From Polynucleobacter sp. 86C-FISCH (lineage in GTDB: Bacteria; Pseudomonadota; Gammaproteobacteria; Burkholderiales; Burkholderiaceae): a DNA stretch of 64,000 nucleotides. Both the position numbers and the translations under genes were made by a program. The stretch spans positions 811,531 through 875,530 of the forward strand of contig NZ_JACVOL010000001.1 in NCBI RefSeq assembly GCF_018882415.1. The letters are read 5' to 3'. Under the pieces are notes generated by a model. The model saw only the letters and a program-made list of their open reading frames with translations. It was not told the origin of the DNA and ran no database searches. Shown here in pieces: positions 9,339-18,920 of this stretch. The stretch's first letter is position 1; each line of letters opens with the position of its first letter.

Positions 9339-10144
9339 GCCTTTATTTATTCTTTGATGTTGGCAATACACGCCTCAAATGGGCGGCTGTGGAATCCAAT
9401 CAAAATCCAAACGCTCAACAAAAGAAGTTGTGGGCTTACTCGGGCTCTATTAGTAGTAAGTCTTTGCAATCAGCAGAGCATCGAAATGAATTAGCCGACT
9501 ATATTGCGAAGACGCTTCCAAAGCCGGATGCTATTGGCTTTAGCTGTGTAGCAGGGGAAGAGGCTATCAGCAATCTCAAGTCATTATTTCCGCAATGGAG
9601 TGATTTGAATTGGCAGCAATTAAAAGGTGACGGCACATTCTCGGGGATGCGTAGCCTTTATCAAGATACTAGTAAGCTCGGTGCCGATCGCTGGGCAGCC
9701 CTCATTGGCGCCCGTGCCTTATCCACTAATAACACCCTGGTTGTGAATGCCGGTACCGCGACTACGATTGACTTGCTTGGATCTAATGGCGTGCATTACG
9801 GCGGGTGGATTTTGCCTGGCCTTGGGCTAATGCAAGAAAGCCTGCAAAGCAAAACCGCACAACTTCCTTTAGCAATTCGTGAAGAATCTCAGCAAGAATT
9901 TGGAACTACAACTAATGAAGCCATTATTGGTGGATGTGATGCAGCTCAGATTGGCGCCATTCACTACGCGTTGTTACAGGCAAAAAAATTAAATCATCCA
10001 GTTGAAAGAATTTGGCTTGATGGTGGCAATGCAAAAGTTCTTCTTGCTCAAATAAAAAAATCTGACTTGCAGAGTTGGCCGATTGAACAAACTGAGGGCT
10101 TAGTACTTCGCGGCGTTTGGGCGTGGCTACTGCAAAATATTTAA
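9335..10144 (+). CDS. coaX: Type III pantothenate kinase
   Basis: A 269-residue CoaX, the ASKHA-fold kinase for the first step of coenzyme A synthesis. Visible motifs: FDVGNTRLKWA with Asp8 (phosphate loop), LGADRWAALIGA (pantothenate site) and NAGTATTIDLL. Type III kinases are not feedback-inhibited by CoA and need a monovalent cation. It is coupled to birA and its 3' end overlaps the convergent rfaE2 gene by 4 bases. Confidence 0.95.
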   Translation: MSLYLFFDVGNTRLKWAAVESNQNPNAQQKKLWAYSGSISSKSLQSAEHRNELADYIAKTLPKPDAIGFSCVAGEEAISNLKSLFPQWSDLNWQQLKGDGTFSGMRSLYQDTSKLGADRWAALIGARALSTNNTLVVNAGTATTIDLLGSNGVHYGGWILPGLGLMQESLQSKTAQLPLAIREESQQEFGTTTNEAIIGGCDAAQIGAIHYALLQAKKLNHPVERIWLDGGNAKVLLAQIKKSDLQSWPIEQTEGLVLRGVWAWLLQNI

Positions 10145-10629
10145 GAGCGAATCTTACCCAATAGACTTGTGGTGGAGCGCTCATACAAAAACGGTATGGC
10201 AACCGCCTTACCGCCCCAGCTTTTTACTAGATGAGTCTCTGCTAAGGTATCGATTTCATAATCTCCGCCCTTGACATAAATATCAGGACGAATTTTTTCA
10301 ATTAAGTTGACTGGAGTTTGTTCGGTAAACAACACAGCCATATCCACACTTTCCAGCGCTGCCAACAAAGCCTGACGATCGGCCTCTGTATTAATAGGCC
10401 TGTCATCTCCTTTGCCCAGCATCTTGACCGAAGCATCTGAATTTACGCCCACTACCAAACTAGCACCCAAAGCACGTGCCTGAGCTAAATAACTGGCATG
10501 TCCGCGATGCAAAATATCAAAGACTCCATTAGTAAATACTAGTGGCCTTGGTAGACTTGCTAAGCGAACCGCAAGCTCATCCGGTGGACAAACTTTGGCT
10601 TCGAAAGAGGGTGGCAGTAACTGGCTCAT
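10141..10629 (-). CDS. rfaE2: D-glycero-beta-D-manno-heptose 1-phosphate adenylyltransferase
   Basis: A 162-residue stand-alone nucleotidyltransferase corresponding to the C-terminal domain of E. coli HldE. The family motif HRGH is at 41-44, within NGVFDILHRGH; VVGVNSDASV and the C-terminal YERSTTSLLGKI are also typical. It activates heptose phosphate for the lipopolysaccharide inner core. The sugar kinase partner (rfaE1) is not in the window. It is divergent from the peroxidase cluster. Confidence 0.93.
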   Translation of the reverse strand: MSQLLPPSFEAKVCPPDELAVRLASLPRPLVFTNGVFDILHRGHASYLAQARALGASLVVGVNSDASVKMLGKGDDRPINTEADRQALLAALESVDMAVLFTEQTPVNLIEKIRPDIYVKGGDYEIDTLAETHLVKSWGGKAVAIPFLYERSTTSLLGKIRS

Positions 10630-10721
10630 AACTCAATATTAATGGCAATTTTGTAATGCCAGCGATATTAGCCAGAATGTCTTAGACTTGGCCTCTACCT
10701 AGTGAAATTTAAAGGCGCAAT

Positions 10722-11291
10722 ATGCACCGCAATCTAATGAATTGGCTCTTTGGCTTATGCGCCCTCCTATCCGGCCTGCAAATTGCCAATGCCGCAAGCA
10801 GCTGCAGCCCACTCCTCTCTCATACCTTCCCCCGTTTACAGGATGAGGCACCACAAAACCTTTGCCAATACCAAGGCAAAGTCATTCTGGTAGTAAATAC
10901 AGCCAGCTTCTGCGGGTTTACAAGTCAATACGAGGGTCTTGAGAAGATTTACGCCAAATATAAAGACCAAGGTTTTGTAGTGCTTGGCTTTCCTTCTAAT
11001 GATTTTGGACAACAAGAGCCGGGTAGCAATAAAGACATTGCCGATTTTTGTAAAAACACCTATGACGTGAAGTTCCCAATGTTTTCTAAAAGCGCAGTCT
11101 CAGGCAGCAACCCAAATCCTTTATTTAAGATGTTGATTGCCAAAACTGGTACAACACCTAAATGGAACTTTTATAAGTACTTGATAGATCGCAATGGTAA
11201 TGTGATTGACTCTTACGGCAGCATGACCAAGCCAACTAGCAGTAGTATCACCAATCAAATTGAAAAGCTTTTAGGAGAAAAGGCCCAGTGA
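10722..11291 (+). CDS. Glutathione peroxidase, secreted form
   Basis: A 189-residue thiol peroxidase of the GPx family. Residues 1-24 look like a signal peptide (ending IANAA), so it probably acts in the periplasm. The peroxidatic residue is Cys64 (NTASFCGFTSQY), not selenocysteine, and the Gln and Trp-Asn of the catalytic set are in FPSNDFGQQEPG (about 97) and KWNFYKYL (148-149). Such enzymes often use thioredoxin-like reductants in spite of the name. It is first in a coupled five-gene cluster: the next gene starts with GTG overlapping its TGA. That points to protection or processing of membrane lipids. Confidence 0.88.
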   Translation: MHRNLMNWLFGLCALLSGLQIANAASSCSPLLSHTFPRLQDEAPQNLCQYQGKVILVVNTASFCGFTSQYEGLEKIYAKYKDQGFVVLGFPSNDFGQQEPGSNKDIADFCKNTYDVKFPMFSKSAVSGSNPNPLFKMLIAKTGTTPKWNFYKYLIDRNGNVIDSYGSMTKPTSSSITNQIEKLLGEKAQ

Positions 11292-12664
11292 GTCAAAAAC
11301 GAATTGCCATCATTGGCGCAGGTATCTCTGGACTGGGTTGTGCATACGCTTTAAGACAACATCCTGAATTTGAAATTACCCTATATGAATCGGGTGATCA
11401 TATTGGCGGTCATAGCAATACAGTAGATTTCACTTACAACATCAATGGGGACAAAGTAACCCACGGTGTGGATACTGGCTTTCTAGTTTTCAATCGCAAA
11501 ACATATCCCCGCCTAGTTCGACTATTCGAGGAAATTAAAGCCCCTGTAGCCCCTTCAGAGATGTCTTTTTCTGTTTCAATTGATGCCTCTTTAAAGTCAG
11601 GCTCAAATAAAAAGATTGAGTGGGCAGGCAACGACATCAATTCTTTTTTTGGTCAGCGCTCCAACCTTCTGTCCCCCTCTTTTTGGCACATGGCTTATGA
11701 CATCTTGCGCTTTAACCGTTTAGCAACTCAGCTAGCCCAAGAGCAAATTGATGCCGGCCACCAGTACAAAGAACCAGATGAAAAAATTGCAGATTTTTTA
11801 AAACGTCACCGTTTCAGTCAAAGCTTTAAAGAAAATTATTTCCTGCCGATGATTGGCGCAATCTGGTCATGCTCAGTCGAGCAGATGCTTGAATTCCCCA
11901 TTCAAACCATGGTGCGTTTTTGTCATAACCATGGTCTTTTGCAAATTCAAAATCGCCCACAATGGCTAACCATCAAGGGCGGTTCGCGCGAGTACGTAAA
12001 ACGAATTGTTGCTGCGATAGAAAAACATGGCGCAATCATCAAGCGCGAATGTGTTCTGCGAGTTAATGCAGGTCATGATAGTGGTCAAGTGGAAGTTATC
12101 ACTCAGGCCGGCTCAGCCTACTTTGATGAAGTCATCATGGCTTGTCACAGCGATCAAACGCTAGACCTAGTTCATGGCATTGATCAGCAAGCCAGAAATA
12201 TTTTGGCAGCTATTCCCTATCAAAAAAATCGCGCCATCTTACATACAGACACCCACTTCTTGCCAGAGGCAAAACGTTGTTGGGCTGCCTGGAACTACAC
12301 CGCTAAATCTGGTGATCAGCCAAATGCAAGGCAACACGTCAGCGTAAATTATTTAATTAATCGCTTGCAACCGCTTCCAGACCAACTCAAAGATGTACAA
12401 ATTATTGTCAGCCTAAATCCTTCCGAAGAGCCGGATCCGAAACTAGTGCATCAAGAGATTCACTATTCGCATCCTGTCTTTGATATGAGTGCAATCCAAG
12501 CTCAGAAGGAGCTCCCTTTGATTCAAGGCTCATCATCCATTTGGTATTGCGGTGCTTGGACGGGCTTTGGTTTTCATGAGGATGGCTTGCGCTCCGGTGA
12601 ACTAGTTGCAGAGGCTCTCATTGAAAGTGTTCGTCAGCCTATTAAGGTCAAACAAGATAGTTAA
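11288..12664 (+). CDS. FAD-dependent oxidoreductase (COG2907 amine-oxidase-like)
   Basis: A 458-residue flavoprotein. The N-terminal dinucleotide fold is clear (IAIIGAGISGLGCAYAL, 7-23), followed by ESGDHIGGHSNTVDF and VDTGFLVFN, typical of the COG2907 family related to phytoene desaturase and amine oxidase. The C-terminal FAD site reads WYCGAWTGFGFHEDGLRSG. The start is GTG, with AGGAG ten bases upstream. Homologues travel with DUF1365 and Cfa-like genes; in Rhodobacter (from memory) a related flavoprotein takes part in furan fatty acid formation. Oxidation of a fatty-acyl chain is therefore a reasonable but unproved role. Confidence 0.8.
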   Translation: MSQKRIAIIGAGISGLGCAYALRQHPEFEITLYESGDHIGGHSNTVDFTYNINGDKVTHGVDTGFLVFNRKTYPRLVRLFEEIKAPVAPSEMSFSVSIDASLKSGSNKKIEWAGNDINSFFGQRSNLLSPSFWHMAYDILRFNRLATQLAQEQIDAGHQYKEPDEKIADFLKRHRFSQSFKENYFLPMIGAIWSCSVEQMLEFPIQTMVRFCHNHGLLQIQNRPQWLTIKGGSREYVKRIVAAIEKHGAIIKRECVLRVNAGHDSGQVEVITQAGSAYFDEVIMACHSDQTLDLVHGIDQQARNILAAIPYQKNRAILHTDTHFLPEAKRCWAAWNYTAKSGDQPNARQHVSVNYLINRLQPLPDQLKDVQIIVSLNPSEEPDPKLVHQEIHYSHPVFDMSAIQAQKELPLIQGSSSIWYCGAWTGFGFHEDGLRSGELVAEALIESVRQPIKVKQDS

Positions 12665-13449
12665 TGTCGAAAGCAAAGATCAACTTTGGGGTAGTTAAGC
12701 ACCAGCGCATGCGGCCAGCTAGAAATGCGTTTGGCTATGGAGTGTTCACTGTATCTATTCCAATGCGCGCTCGTAAGGCCAATCCAAATTTACTCGAAGA
12801 TGGCGGCCTTAGCGATAACCGCTGGGGGTTATGTGCATTTTTTGATAAAGACCATGGCCTAGGAGAGGCGGATAGCCTTGCCTGGATCGAAAAAATTCTT
12901 GCTGATAACCAAGTCCCACATATAAACGGTGAAATCTGGTTGCAAACCTTTCCAAGGGTCTTGGGGTATGTCTTCAATCCAGTGAGTTTCTGGATCTGCA
13001 CTCGAGCCGATGGCAAAGTACAAGCGGTACTTGCAGAAGTAAATAATACTTTTGGCGAACGTCATTGCTACTTACTGCACAAAGATTCAGGCGAGGAGTT
13101 GCACTCAGGCGAAACGCTTACTAGCAAGAAAGTATTTCATGTTTCTCCATTTTGCGAGGTAAGGGGTGAATACCATTTCCGCTTCTTGTTTCCTCAGGAT
13201 AGCAGTAGCAGGAAAAACAGTGTTTATCGCATTGAACTCCATGAGGACGGCCTACCCCTCATCAATACCAGCATTAGCGGCACTAGCCGCCCACTTAGTC
13301 GAGCTAATATCATTGCGGCAATGCTCCGTTACCCTTTGATGAGTTTAGGTGTCATTTTCCGCATTCATTGGCAAGCATTGAAATTATGGATAAAAGGTGT
13401 ACCCTTTCATTCAAAGCCCAAACCACCAGAACTTGAAGTTAGCAGATGA
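12664..13449 (+). CDS. DUF1365 protein
   Basis: A 261-residue protein of the DUF1365 family: it begins KINFGVVKHQRMRPARNAFGYGVF, has LQTFPRVLGYVFNPVSFWIC in the middle and EVNNTFGERHCYLL, all usual in this family. No transmembrane helix is obvious except a hydrophobic stretch near the C-terminus (PLMSLGVIFRIHWQALKLW), so it may be peripheral on the membrane. Biochemical function is unknown. It starts at TAATG, sharing one base with the flavoprotein stop, and overlaps the Cfa-like gene by 4. Confidence 0.85.
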   Translation: MSKAKINFGVVKHQRMRPARNAFGYGVFTVSIPMRARKANPNLLEDGGLSDNRWGLCAFFDKDHGLGEADSLAWIEKILADNQVPHINGEIWLQTFPRVLGYVFNPVSFWICTRADGKVQAVLAEVNNTFGERHCYLLHKDSGEELHSGETLTSKKVFHVSPFCEVRGEYHFRFLFPQDSSSRKNSVYRIELHEDGLPLINTSISGTSRPLSRANIIAAMLRYPLMSLGVIFRIHWQALKLWIKGVPFHSKPKPPELEVSR

Positions 13450-14741
13450 ATCGCCCAGGACAATCCCTTCTCTCGAGACTCAATTTTTCTCGCCCCCAAG
13501 AGCGAGCTTGCTCTTCACATAAGCATCAAATTAGCGCGAAGGCACTTTTAACGCTCTTGACCCAACTTAGTAGCGGCTACTTGAAGTTGATCCTACCGGA
13601 TGGGGACAAAAAAGAATTTGGCAATCGCAACGATCAACTGCATGCTGAAATTCATATTCAGGAATGGTCGGTATTTAAAGAAATCATGTCCCATGGAGAC
13701 ATTGGTTTTGCAGAGAGCTATATTCAGGGCAAATGGAATACTCCTGATCTCAAGGCATTACTTGAGCTAGCCATTCGCAATCGAACAATATTAGAAAAAG
13801 CTATCTATGGCAATTGGTATGGATCTATTTTCTACCGCCTTAAGCATTGGTTAAGGGATAACAGCAAAACAGGTAGTCGTAAAAACATTCATGCTCACTA
13901 TGATCTAGGTAATGCCTTCTATACCCTATGGCTCGACCCAACAATGAGCTACTCCAGCGCCTGGTTCTCCGAGGGAGACAAGCAAGGATTGGCCGATGCT
14001 CAACGCGCAAAAATTAGACGCATTCTGGAATCCCTTCAAACTAAACCCGGAGATCATGTCTTAGAGATTGGTTGTGGCTGGGGTGGGGTGATGGAAGAAT
14101 CACTGCGCACTAACAGGGCAATTACTGGCCTCACCTTATCTACAGAACAAAAAGCTTTTGCTGAAAATCGTCTTCTAGCAGTACAAAATGAAATGGCAAG
14201 CGCACCTTCATTTGAGGTGCGACTACAAGACTATCGGGATTGCCAAGAAAAATTTGATGGTATTGCTTCAGTAGAAATGTTTGAAGCAGTCGGTGAAAAG
14301 CATTGGCCAGAATACTTTGAAACTATTGCCCAATGCTTAAAGGCTGGTGGCAAAGCTTGTATTCAAACTATCGTTATTGCTGAAGATCTTTTTGAGCGGT
14401 ATCGACGCAATACTGATTTCATTCAGCAATATGTCTTTCCAGGTGGAATGTTGCCATCTCGGGAAAGCTTTAAGGCGAGCGCTGCAAAGGCCGGCTTACG
14501 AATCGAGCAAGAATTTGCTTTTGGCTCTGACTATGCAAAAACACTTTGCTTATGGAGAGACAGTTTTAATCACAAACTTCAGGAAGTGCGCCAACTGGGA
14601 TTTGACGAAGCCTTTATTCGTCTCTGGAACTTCTACTTAATGTACTGTGCAGCTGGCTTTACAGAGCGCAACATTGATGTAGTGCAATTTACCCTTAGCC
14701 ACCAACCATCAACAGCATCCACCGATGCGCTAAACGCATGA
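13446..14741 (+). CDS. Cfa-like SAM-dependent fatty-acid methyltransferase
   Basis: A 431-residue protein of the cyclopropane-fatty-acyl-phospholipid synthase family, with the SAM motif VLEIGCGWGG (205-214) and the family pattern HYDLGN (151-156). Two residues that differ from E. coli Cfa stand out. The YSCAY segment (catalytic Cys139 in E. coli) reads YSSAW here (Ser171), and the FEHVG segment reads FEAVG (Ala281). The late cysteine (YCAAGF, Cys401) is kept. It may therefore not make cyclopropanes but methylate an acyl chain in another way, as proposed for Cfa-like enzymes of furan fatty acid synthesis. It is translationally coupled to DUF1365 and the SDR. Confidence 0.85.
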   Translation: MNRPGQSLLSRLNFSRPQERACSSHKHQISAKALLTLLTQLSSGYLKLILPDGDKKEFGNRNDQLHAEIHIQEWSVFKEIMSHGDIGFAESYIQGKWNTPDLKALLELAIRNRTILEKAIYGNWYGSIFYRLKHWLRDNSKTGSRKNIHAHYDLGNAFYTLWLDPTMSYSSAWFSEGDKQGLADAQRAKIRRILESLQTKPGDHVLEIGCGWGGVMEESLRTNRAITGLTLSTEQKAFAENRLLAVQNEMASAPSFEVRLQDYRDCQEKFDGIASVEMFEAVGEKHWPEYFETIAQCLKAGGKACIQTIVIAEDLFERYRRNTDFIQQYVFPGGMLPSRESFKASAAKAGLRIEQEFAFGSDYAKTLCLWRDSFNHKLQEVRQLGFDEAFIRLWNFYLMYCAAGFTERNIDVVQFTLSHQPSTASTDALNA

Positions 14742-15514
14742 AACAATCCGGCATAGATCATTTCTCAGGAAAAAGGGTCTGGGTCATTGGCGCATCCAGC
14801 GGTATCGGCGAAGCCTGTGCGAAGGCTTTGCTACTTCAAGGTGCCAAGGTTGCACTCTCCAGCCGCAGAGTAGAGCGCTTAAATCAAATTGCTCTCAATG
14901 GGGATGCAAATCAAACGCTCGTTATTCAACTAGATGTTACGAATGATGAACAGCTACAGGAAGGATATAAAGCTATCCTCAATGCCTGGGGTGGCGTTGA
15001 TCTTCTACTTTTCGTATCTGGCATGTATGTACCCCTTCGTGCAGATAACTTTGATATCCAGATTGCTGAGAAGACAATTGATGCCAACCTTTTAGGACCA
15101 ATGAGGGCCGTTGCATTGGTCGCCCCCGACATGCTAAAAGCCCACTCAGGGCACATTGCCATCGTTGGCAGCGTGGCAGGATACAGCGGCCTGCCAAAAG
15201 CATTAGCCTATGGTCCTAGTAAAGCTGCGATCATCAATTTTTGCGAGAATTTATATTACGACTTACTGCCTACGGGTGTCAGCGTACATATGATTTCACC
15301 AGGCTTCGTTGCTACAGAAGCAACAGCACAAAATGACTTTGAAATGCCAGCTTTAATTAGCGCCGAAGAGGCAGCAAAAGAAATTTTGGATGGCATTCAT
15401 AAAGGGGAATTTGACATTCACTTCCCAAAACGATTCTCAAGATTTTTAAAGTTTCTCAGAATCTTGCCGTATCCAATCTACTTTTGGATTGTGCGTCGCT
15501 TCGTAAAAATCTAA
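14738..15514 (+). CDS. SDR-family NAD(P)-dependent oxidoreductase
   Basis: A 258-residue short-chain dehydrogenase. The cofactor motif is GASSGIGEA (18-26) and the catalytic Tyr-Lys pair is in AYGPSKAA with Ser in IVGSVAGYSG before it. The C-terminus is unusually hydrophobic and basic (YPIYFWIVRRFVKI), which could tether it to the membrane. It is last in the five-gene cluster and overlaps the Cfa-like gene by 4 bases, so a lipid substrate is likely. I see no clear terminator before the convergent dsbA. Confidence 0.83.
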   Translation: MKQSGIDHFSGKRVWVIGASSGIGEACAKALLLQGAKVALSSRRVERLNQIALNGDANQTLVIQLDVTNDEQLQEGYKAILNAWGGVDLLLFVSGMYVPLRADNFDIQIAEKTIDANLLGPMRAVALVAPDMLKAHSGHIAIVGSVAGYSGLPKALAYGPSKAAIINFCENLYYDLLPTGVSVHMISPGFVATEATAQNDFEMPALISAEEAAKEILDGIHKGEFDIHFPKRFSRFLKFLRILPYPIYFWIVRRFVKI

Positions 15515-15542
15515 GCAACGCCAGAGCATTACTTTCTCAAAG

Positions 15543-16190
15543 TTATTGCTTGTACTTATTCTTACGAATTTTTTCTTCCAAGTAATCCATAACCAAGATT
15601 GCCTTAGCTTTAGTGCCGGCAATGGATGGTGATGTCACATACTTGCCCTGCATCACAATAGTAGGTACGCCATCAATTCGATAGGCTTCTGCCATTTGCT
15701 TTGCAGCACGCGCTTTAGAAATCACCGCAAATGAACGGTAAGTAGCTAAGAACGTATTACGGTCTATTCCCTGGGATGCAACCCAATCAGCAATCTCTGG
15801 CTCAGTTAAAAGACGCTTATTTTCTTTATGCATTGCGTACATGACTTTTTCATTGAGAGCATCACCTTTGCCCATCGCCTCAAGGGCATAAAACAATTGG
15901 CTGTGCGGCATGAAGTCATCACGGAAAGCTACGGGAACTCTTTTGAAAACAACATCCTTAGGCTGACGCTTTACCCAGCTGCTTAGCTCAGGCTCAAAGT
16001 CGTAACAATGTGGACAACCATACCAAAAGAATTCGATGACCTCCACCTTCCCTTTGGTCTCTACCGGCTGAGCAATAGGCAATATGCGGTAATCAAAACC
16101 TTCTTCAATTTTTTGTCCTTGAGCAGCAGCAAGGCCACTCAAAGAAAGAAGTGCAAATACTGTAATGAATCTTTTGCTAAATGAAATCAT
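15543..16190 (-). CDS. dsbA: Thiol:disulfide interchange protein DsbA
   Basis: A 215-residue periplasmic oxidase. A signal peptide (residues 1-24, AAAQG) precedes a thioredoxin fold with the active site FFWYGCPHCYDFE (Cys59, Cys62). The cis-proline loop is GVPTIV. It introduces disulfide bonds into exported proteins and is re-oxidised by DsbB, which is not in this window. It is coupled to the SPOR gene by an ATGA overlap. Confidence 0.93.
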   Translation of the reverse strand: MISFSKRFITVFALLSLSGLAAAQGQKIEEGFDYRILPIAQPVETKGKVEVIEFFWYGCPHCYDFEPELSSWVKRQPKDVVFKRVPVAFRDDFMPHSQLFYALEAMGKGDALNEKVMYAMHKENKRLLTEPEIADWVASQGIDRNTFLATYRSFAVISKARAAKQMAEAYRIDGVPTIVMQGKYVTSPSIAGTKAKAILVMDYLEEKIRKNKYKQ

Positions 16191-16801
16191 GATTTACTGG
16201 ATTTGATTAAGGTTGGTTTAATGCCCATGCCATTCAATTTATCGCGAACAGGATTACTGTCTTCAACGCTGTTATATGGACCTACACGAACACGCCAGAG
16301 AGTATTACCATCAGCCGTTACCTCACTTAACTGCGCCTGAATTCCCTGAATAGCTAAATTGGCTTTTTGCGCATCTGCATCTGCGCGCTTATTAAATGCG
16401 CCTACTTGCAAGAAATAAATCGAGTCTGATTTTGCTGCCGGAGCTACGTCGGCAGGCTTGTCAGCAGATTTCTTGCCGTTCACCAAATCGCCAATCGGAT
16501 CGGCTGATGTGGGCGCAGGCGATTTACCTTGAAGCGGCTTATTTAGATCTACAGGCTCAGCAGGAGTAGCTGTCTCGCCTTCAGCAGGCGCAGGAGAAGG
16601 CTTGATAGTTAATGGAAGGCTGGGGGCACGCATGCCCGGTCTTTCTTGAGGGGTATTTTTAGAAAGATAAAAGGCAATGACAAACGCAATTCCAAGGCCG
16701 GCGCCCAAACCCAAAATAAAGCCAAGGATGGTGCCGCCATATTGGGTGTTTTTGCTATCAATGCGCTTTATGAAGCCAGTTTTCTGATTCGGTGTTTTCA
16801 T
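16187..16801 (-). CDS. SPOR-domain membrane protein
   Basis: About 204 residues. I prefer the second of two adjacent ATGs (16801) because GGGGA is better spaced from it. The protein has a short cytoplasmic N-terminus, one transmembrane helix (about residues 26-48), a Pro/Ala/Lys-rich linker and a C-terminal SPOR domain (about 128-204; SIYFLQVGAFNKRADADAQK and LWRVRVGPYNS). SPOR domains bind denuded septal peptidoglycan, so a division-site role like that of FtsN or DedD is likely. It lies between argS and dsbA on the same strand, an order common in Burkholderiales. Confidence 0.85.
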   Translation of the reverse strand: MKTPNQKTGFIKRIDSKNTQYGGTILGFILGLGAGLGIAFVIAFYLSKNTPQERPGMRAPSLPLTIKPSPAPAEGETATPAEPVDLNKPLQGKSPAPTSADPIGDLVNGKKSADKPADVAPAAKSDSIYFLQVGAFNKRADADAQKANLAIQGIQAQLSEVTADGNTLWRVRVGPYNSVEDSNPVRDKLNGMGIKPTLIKSSKS

Positions 16802-16839
16802 CATTTCCCCATCTTACATCCACACCCCGTACCTCGCCA

Positions 16840-18567
16840 TTACATCTTTGCTGGCGCGGATACTCCGAGTACTTTTAAGCCATTTTGTAACACCTGACGT
16901 GTTGCAGACAACAGCGCAAGACGTGCTAACTTTAAATTCTGATCATCCACCAATACGCGATCGGCATTGTAGAAAGTATGGAAATCGCCTGCCAAATCAC
17001 GTAGATAAAAAGCCAATGCATGAGGAGCTAATTCTTCCGCAGCAGTTGTCAGCACTTCTGGATACTCCGCCAAGCGACGCAGTAAATGATCCGATGCCTT
17101 GCTTTGCAATAGCGATAGATCTGCTCCAGCTAAATCCGCTGTTTGTCCGCCCCATTGCTGCAAGATTGAACTGATGCGCGCATGTGCATACTGAACATAG
17201 AACACTGGATTCTCATCATTTTGCTGCAAGGCTAAATCAATATCAAAAACAAATTCGGTATCCGCTTTACGCGAGATCAAGAAAAATCGCACAGCATCAC
17301 GACCACGCTGCAATGCCAATTCTCTTTCTTCAGGCGCCATCTCTGGATTGACGCCACCAGACCACTCAACCAAATCTCTAACTGTTACGTAAGAGCCAGC
17401 ACGCTTAGAAATTTTGACTTCTTCGCCATGACGCATCACAGTCACCATCTTATGCAAGACATAATCTGGGTAGGTTTTAGGGATATCCCAACCGCGCTTC
17501 TGCGCTACACCCTGCAAGCCTGAACGTACACGAGCAATCGTTCCATGATGATCGCTACCCTGCACATTAATCACCTTCTGAAAACCACGATTCCACTTGC
17601 TGGTGTGGTACGCGACATCTGGCACAAAATAGGTAAAGCTACCGTCTGACTTACGCATCACACGATCTTTATCATCACCATCATCTGTAGTCTTTAACCA
17701 CAGCGCGCCTTCAGCCTCATAGGTCTTACCTATGTTTTGTAGATCGCCAACGATTTGAGCAACACTTCCATCGGTGTACAAAGAAGATTCGAGGTAGTAA
17801 CAATCAAATTTAACGCCGAAGGTTTTTAAATCAATGTCTTGTTCATTGCGAAGATATGCAACTGCAAACTGACGGATCGCTTCAATATCATCTTTATATT
17901 CTGGTGAAGCTTTAAAAGCAGTTGCAATCTCTGCAATATATTCGCCGTTATAAGCTTGCTCGGGCCACTTTGCATCACCTGGCTTTAAACCTTGTAAACG
18001 AGCCTGAACTGATAGCGCTAAATTCGCAATCTGCACACCGGCATCGTTGTAATAAAACTCCCGGTGAACTTTAATGCCCTGGGTTGCCAATAAATTCGCT
18101 AAGGCGTCACCAAGGGCTGCTTGACGTCCGTGGCCAACATGCAAGGGACCAGTTGGATTGGCAGAGACAAACTCAATCATGGCGCTTGGAGCAGACCCAC
18201 CTTCTAAGGGGGACTCACCAAAATGGGTACCGGAGGAGAGTATCTCCTGCACTACGGCAGTTTTAGCGGCATTGCTCAGACGGAAATTAATAAAACCCGG
18301 GCCAGCGATTTCGCAAGATGCAATCAGCTCATTAAAGCCATTCTGTTGCTGTAAACGCTCAACCAAGGCTTGAGCGAGTTCACGCGGATTGAGCTTCCAA
18401 GCCTTCGAGAGCTGGAGGGCGATATTGCATGCGACATCACCATGATCAACGGCCTTAGGGCGCTCTAAACGGGGTGTAGGAGGCGCCTCTAGGCCGCGTT
18501 CCTGAGCCAAGCCTGCCAGTGCAGTACTCAGCATTTCAATTAAGCGATTTTTATTAGTAGACAACAT
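16840..18567 (-). CDS. argS: Arginyl-tRNA synthetase
   Basis: A 575-residue class I synthetase that charges tRNA-Arg. The HIGH-type motif is in [16 protein letters not shown], and the KMSKS-equivalent reads [11 protein letters not shown], the degenerate form usual for ArgS. The N-terminal tRNA-recognition domain and the C-terminal DALR domain ([19 protein letters not shown]) are complete. It diverges from the DUF1840 gene by 35 bases. Confidence 0.97.
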   Translation of the reverse strand: MLSTNKNRLIEMLSTALAGLAQERGLEAPPTPRLERPKAVDHGDVACNIALQLSKAWKLNPRELAQALVERLQQQNGFNELIASCEIAGPGFINFRLSNAAKTAVVQEILSSGTHFGESPLEGGSAPSAMIEFVSANPTGPLHVGHGRQAALGDALANLLATQGIKVHREFYYNDAGVQIANLALSVQARLQGLKPGDAKWPEQAYNGEYIAEIATAFKASPEYKDDIEAIRQFAVAYLRNEQDIDLKTFGVKFDCYYLESSLYTDGSVAQIVGDLQNIGKTYEAEGALWLKTTDDGDDKDRVMRKSDGSFTYFVPDVAYHTSKWNRGFQKVINVQGSDHHGTIARVRSGLQGVAQKRGWDIPKTYPDYVLHKMVTVMRHGEEVKISKRAGSYVTVRDLVEWSGGVNPEMAPEERELALQRGRDAVRFFLISRKADTEFVFDIDLALQQNDENPVFYVQYAHARISSILQQWGGQTADLAGADLSLLQSKASDHLLRRLAEYPEVLTTAAEELAPHALAFYLRDLAGDFHTFYNADRVLVDDQNLKLARLALLSATRQVLQNGLKVLGVSAPAKM

Positions 18568-18602
18568 AGATAAGTGAGTTTATCAGGTGGTAAGCTATCG
18601 AA

Positions 18603-18920
18603 ATGATCTATCAATTTCGCTCAAAAGCTGGTCCAGACGTCATCATGCTGGCGGATCTGACCAAACGAATTTTTGATATTTTGGGGCGCCCCCTGGATCC
18701 TCGCGGGATCCTGACGGTTGAGCAGCTCCCTGATCTGATCACCGCGCTAGAAACCGCCATTCTTAAAGATCTTGAGGAACGAGCAAAAGTGAATGAAGAC
18801 TCTGAAAATGGTGCCGAGAAGCCTAAGCTGGCTGATCGCCTTGGGCAACGAGCCTATCCATTTCTAGAACTGATGAAGCAAGCAAGGTCCAAAGACGAAC
18901 CCGTCATGTGGGGCGTTTAG
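18603..18920 (+). CDS. DUF1840 protein
   Basis: A 105-residue protein that matches DUF1840: [16 protein letters not shown] at the start, [17 protein letters not shown] in the middle and a C-terminus ending DEPVMWGV. Function is unknown; the family is common in betaproteobacteria. It is short and acidic in its central part. Its last four bases overlap the convergent metH end. Confidence 0.8.
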   Translation: MIYQFRSKAGPDVIMLADLTKRIFDILGRPLDPRGILTVEQLPDLITALETAILKDLEERAKVNEDSENGAEKPKLADRLGQRAYPFLELMKQARSKDEPVMWGV

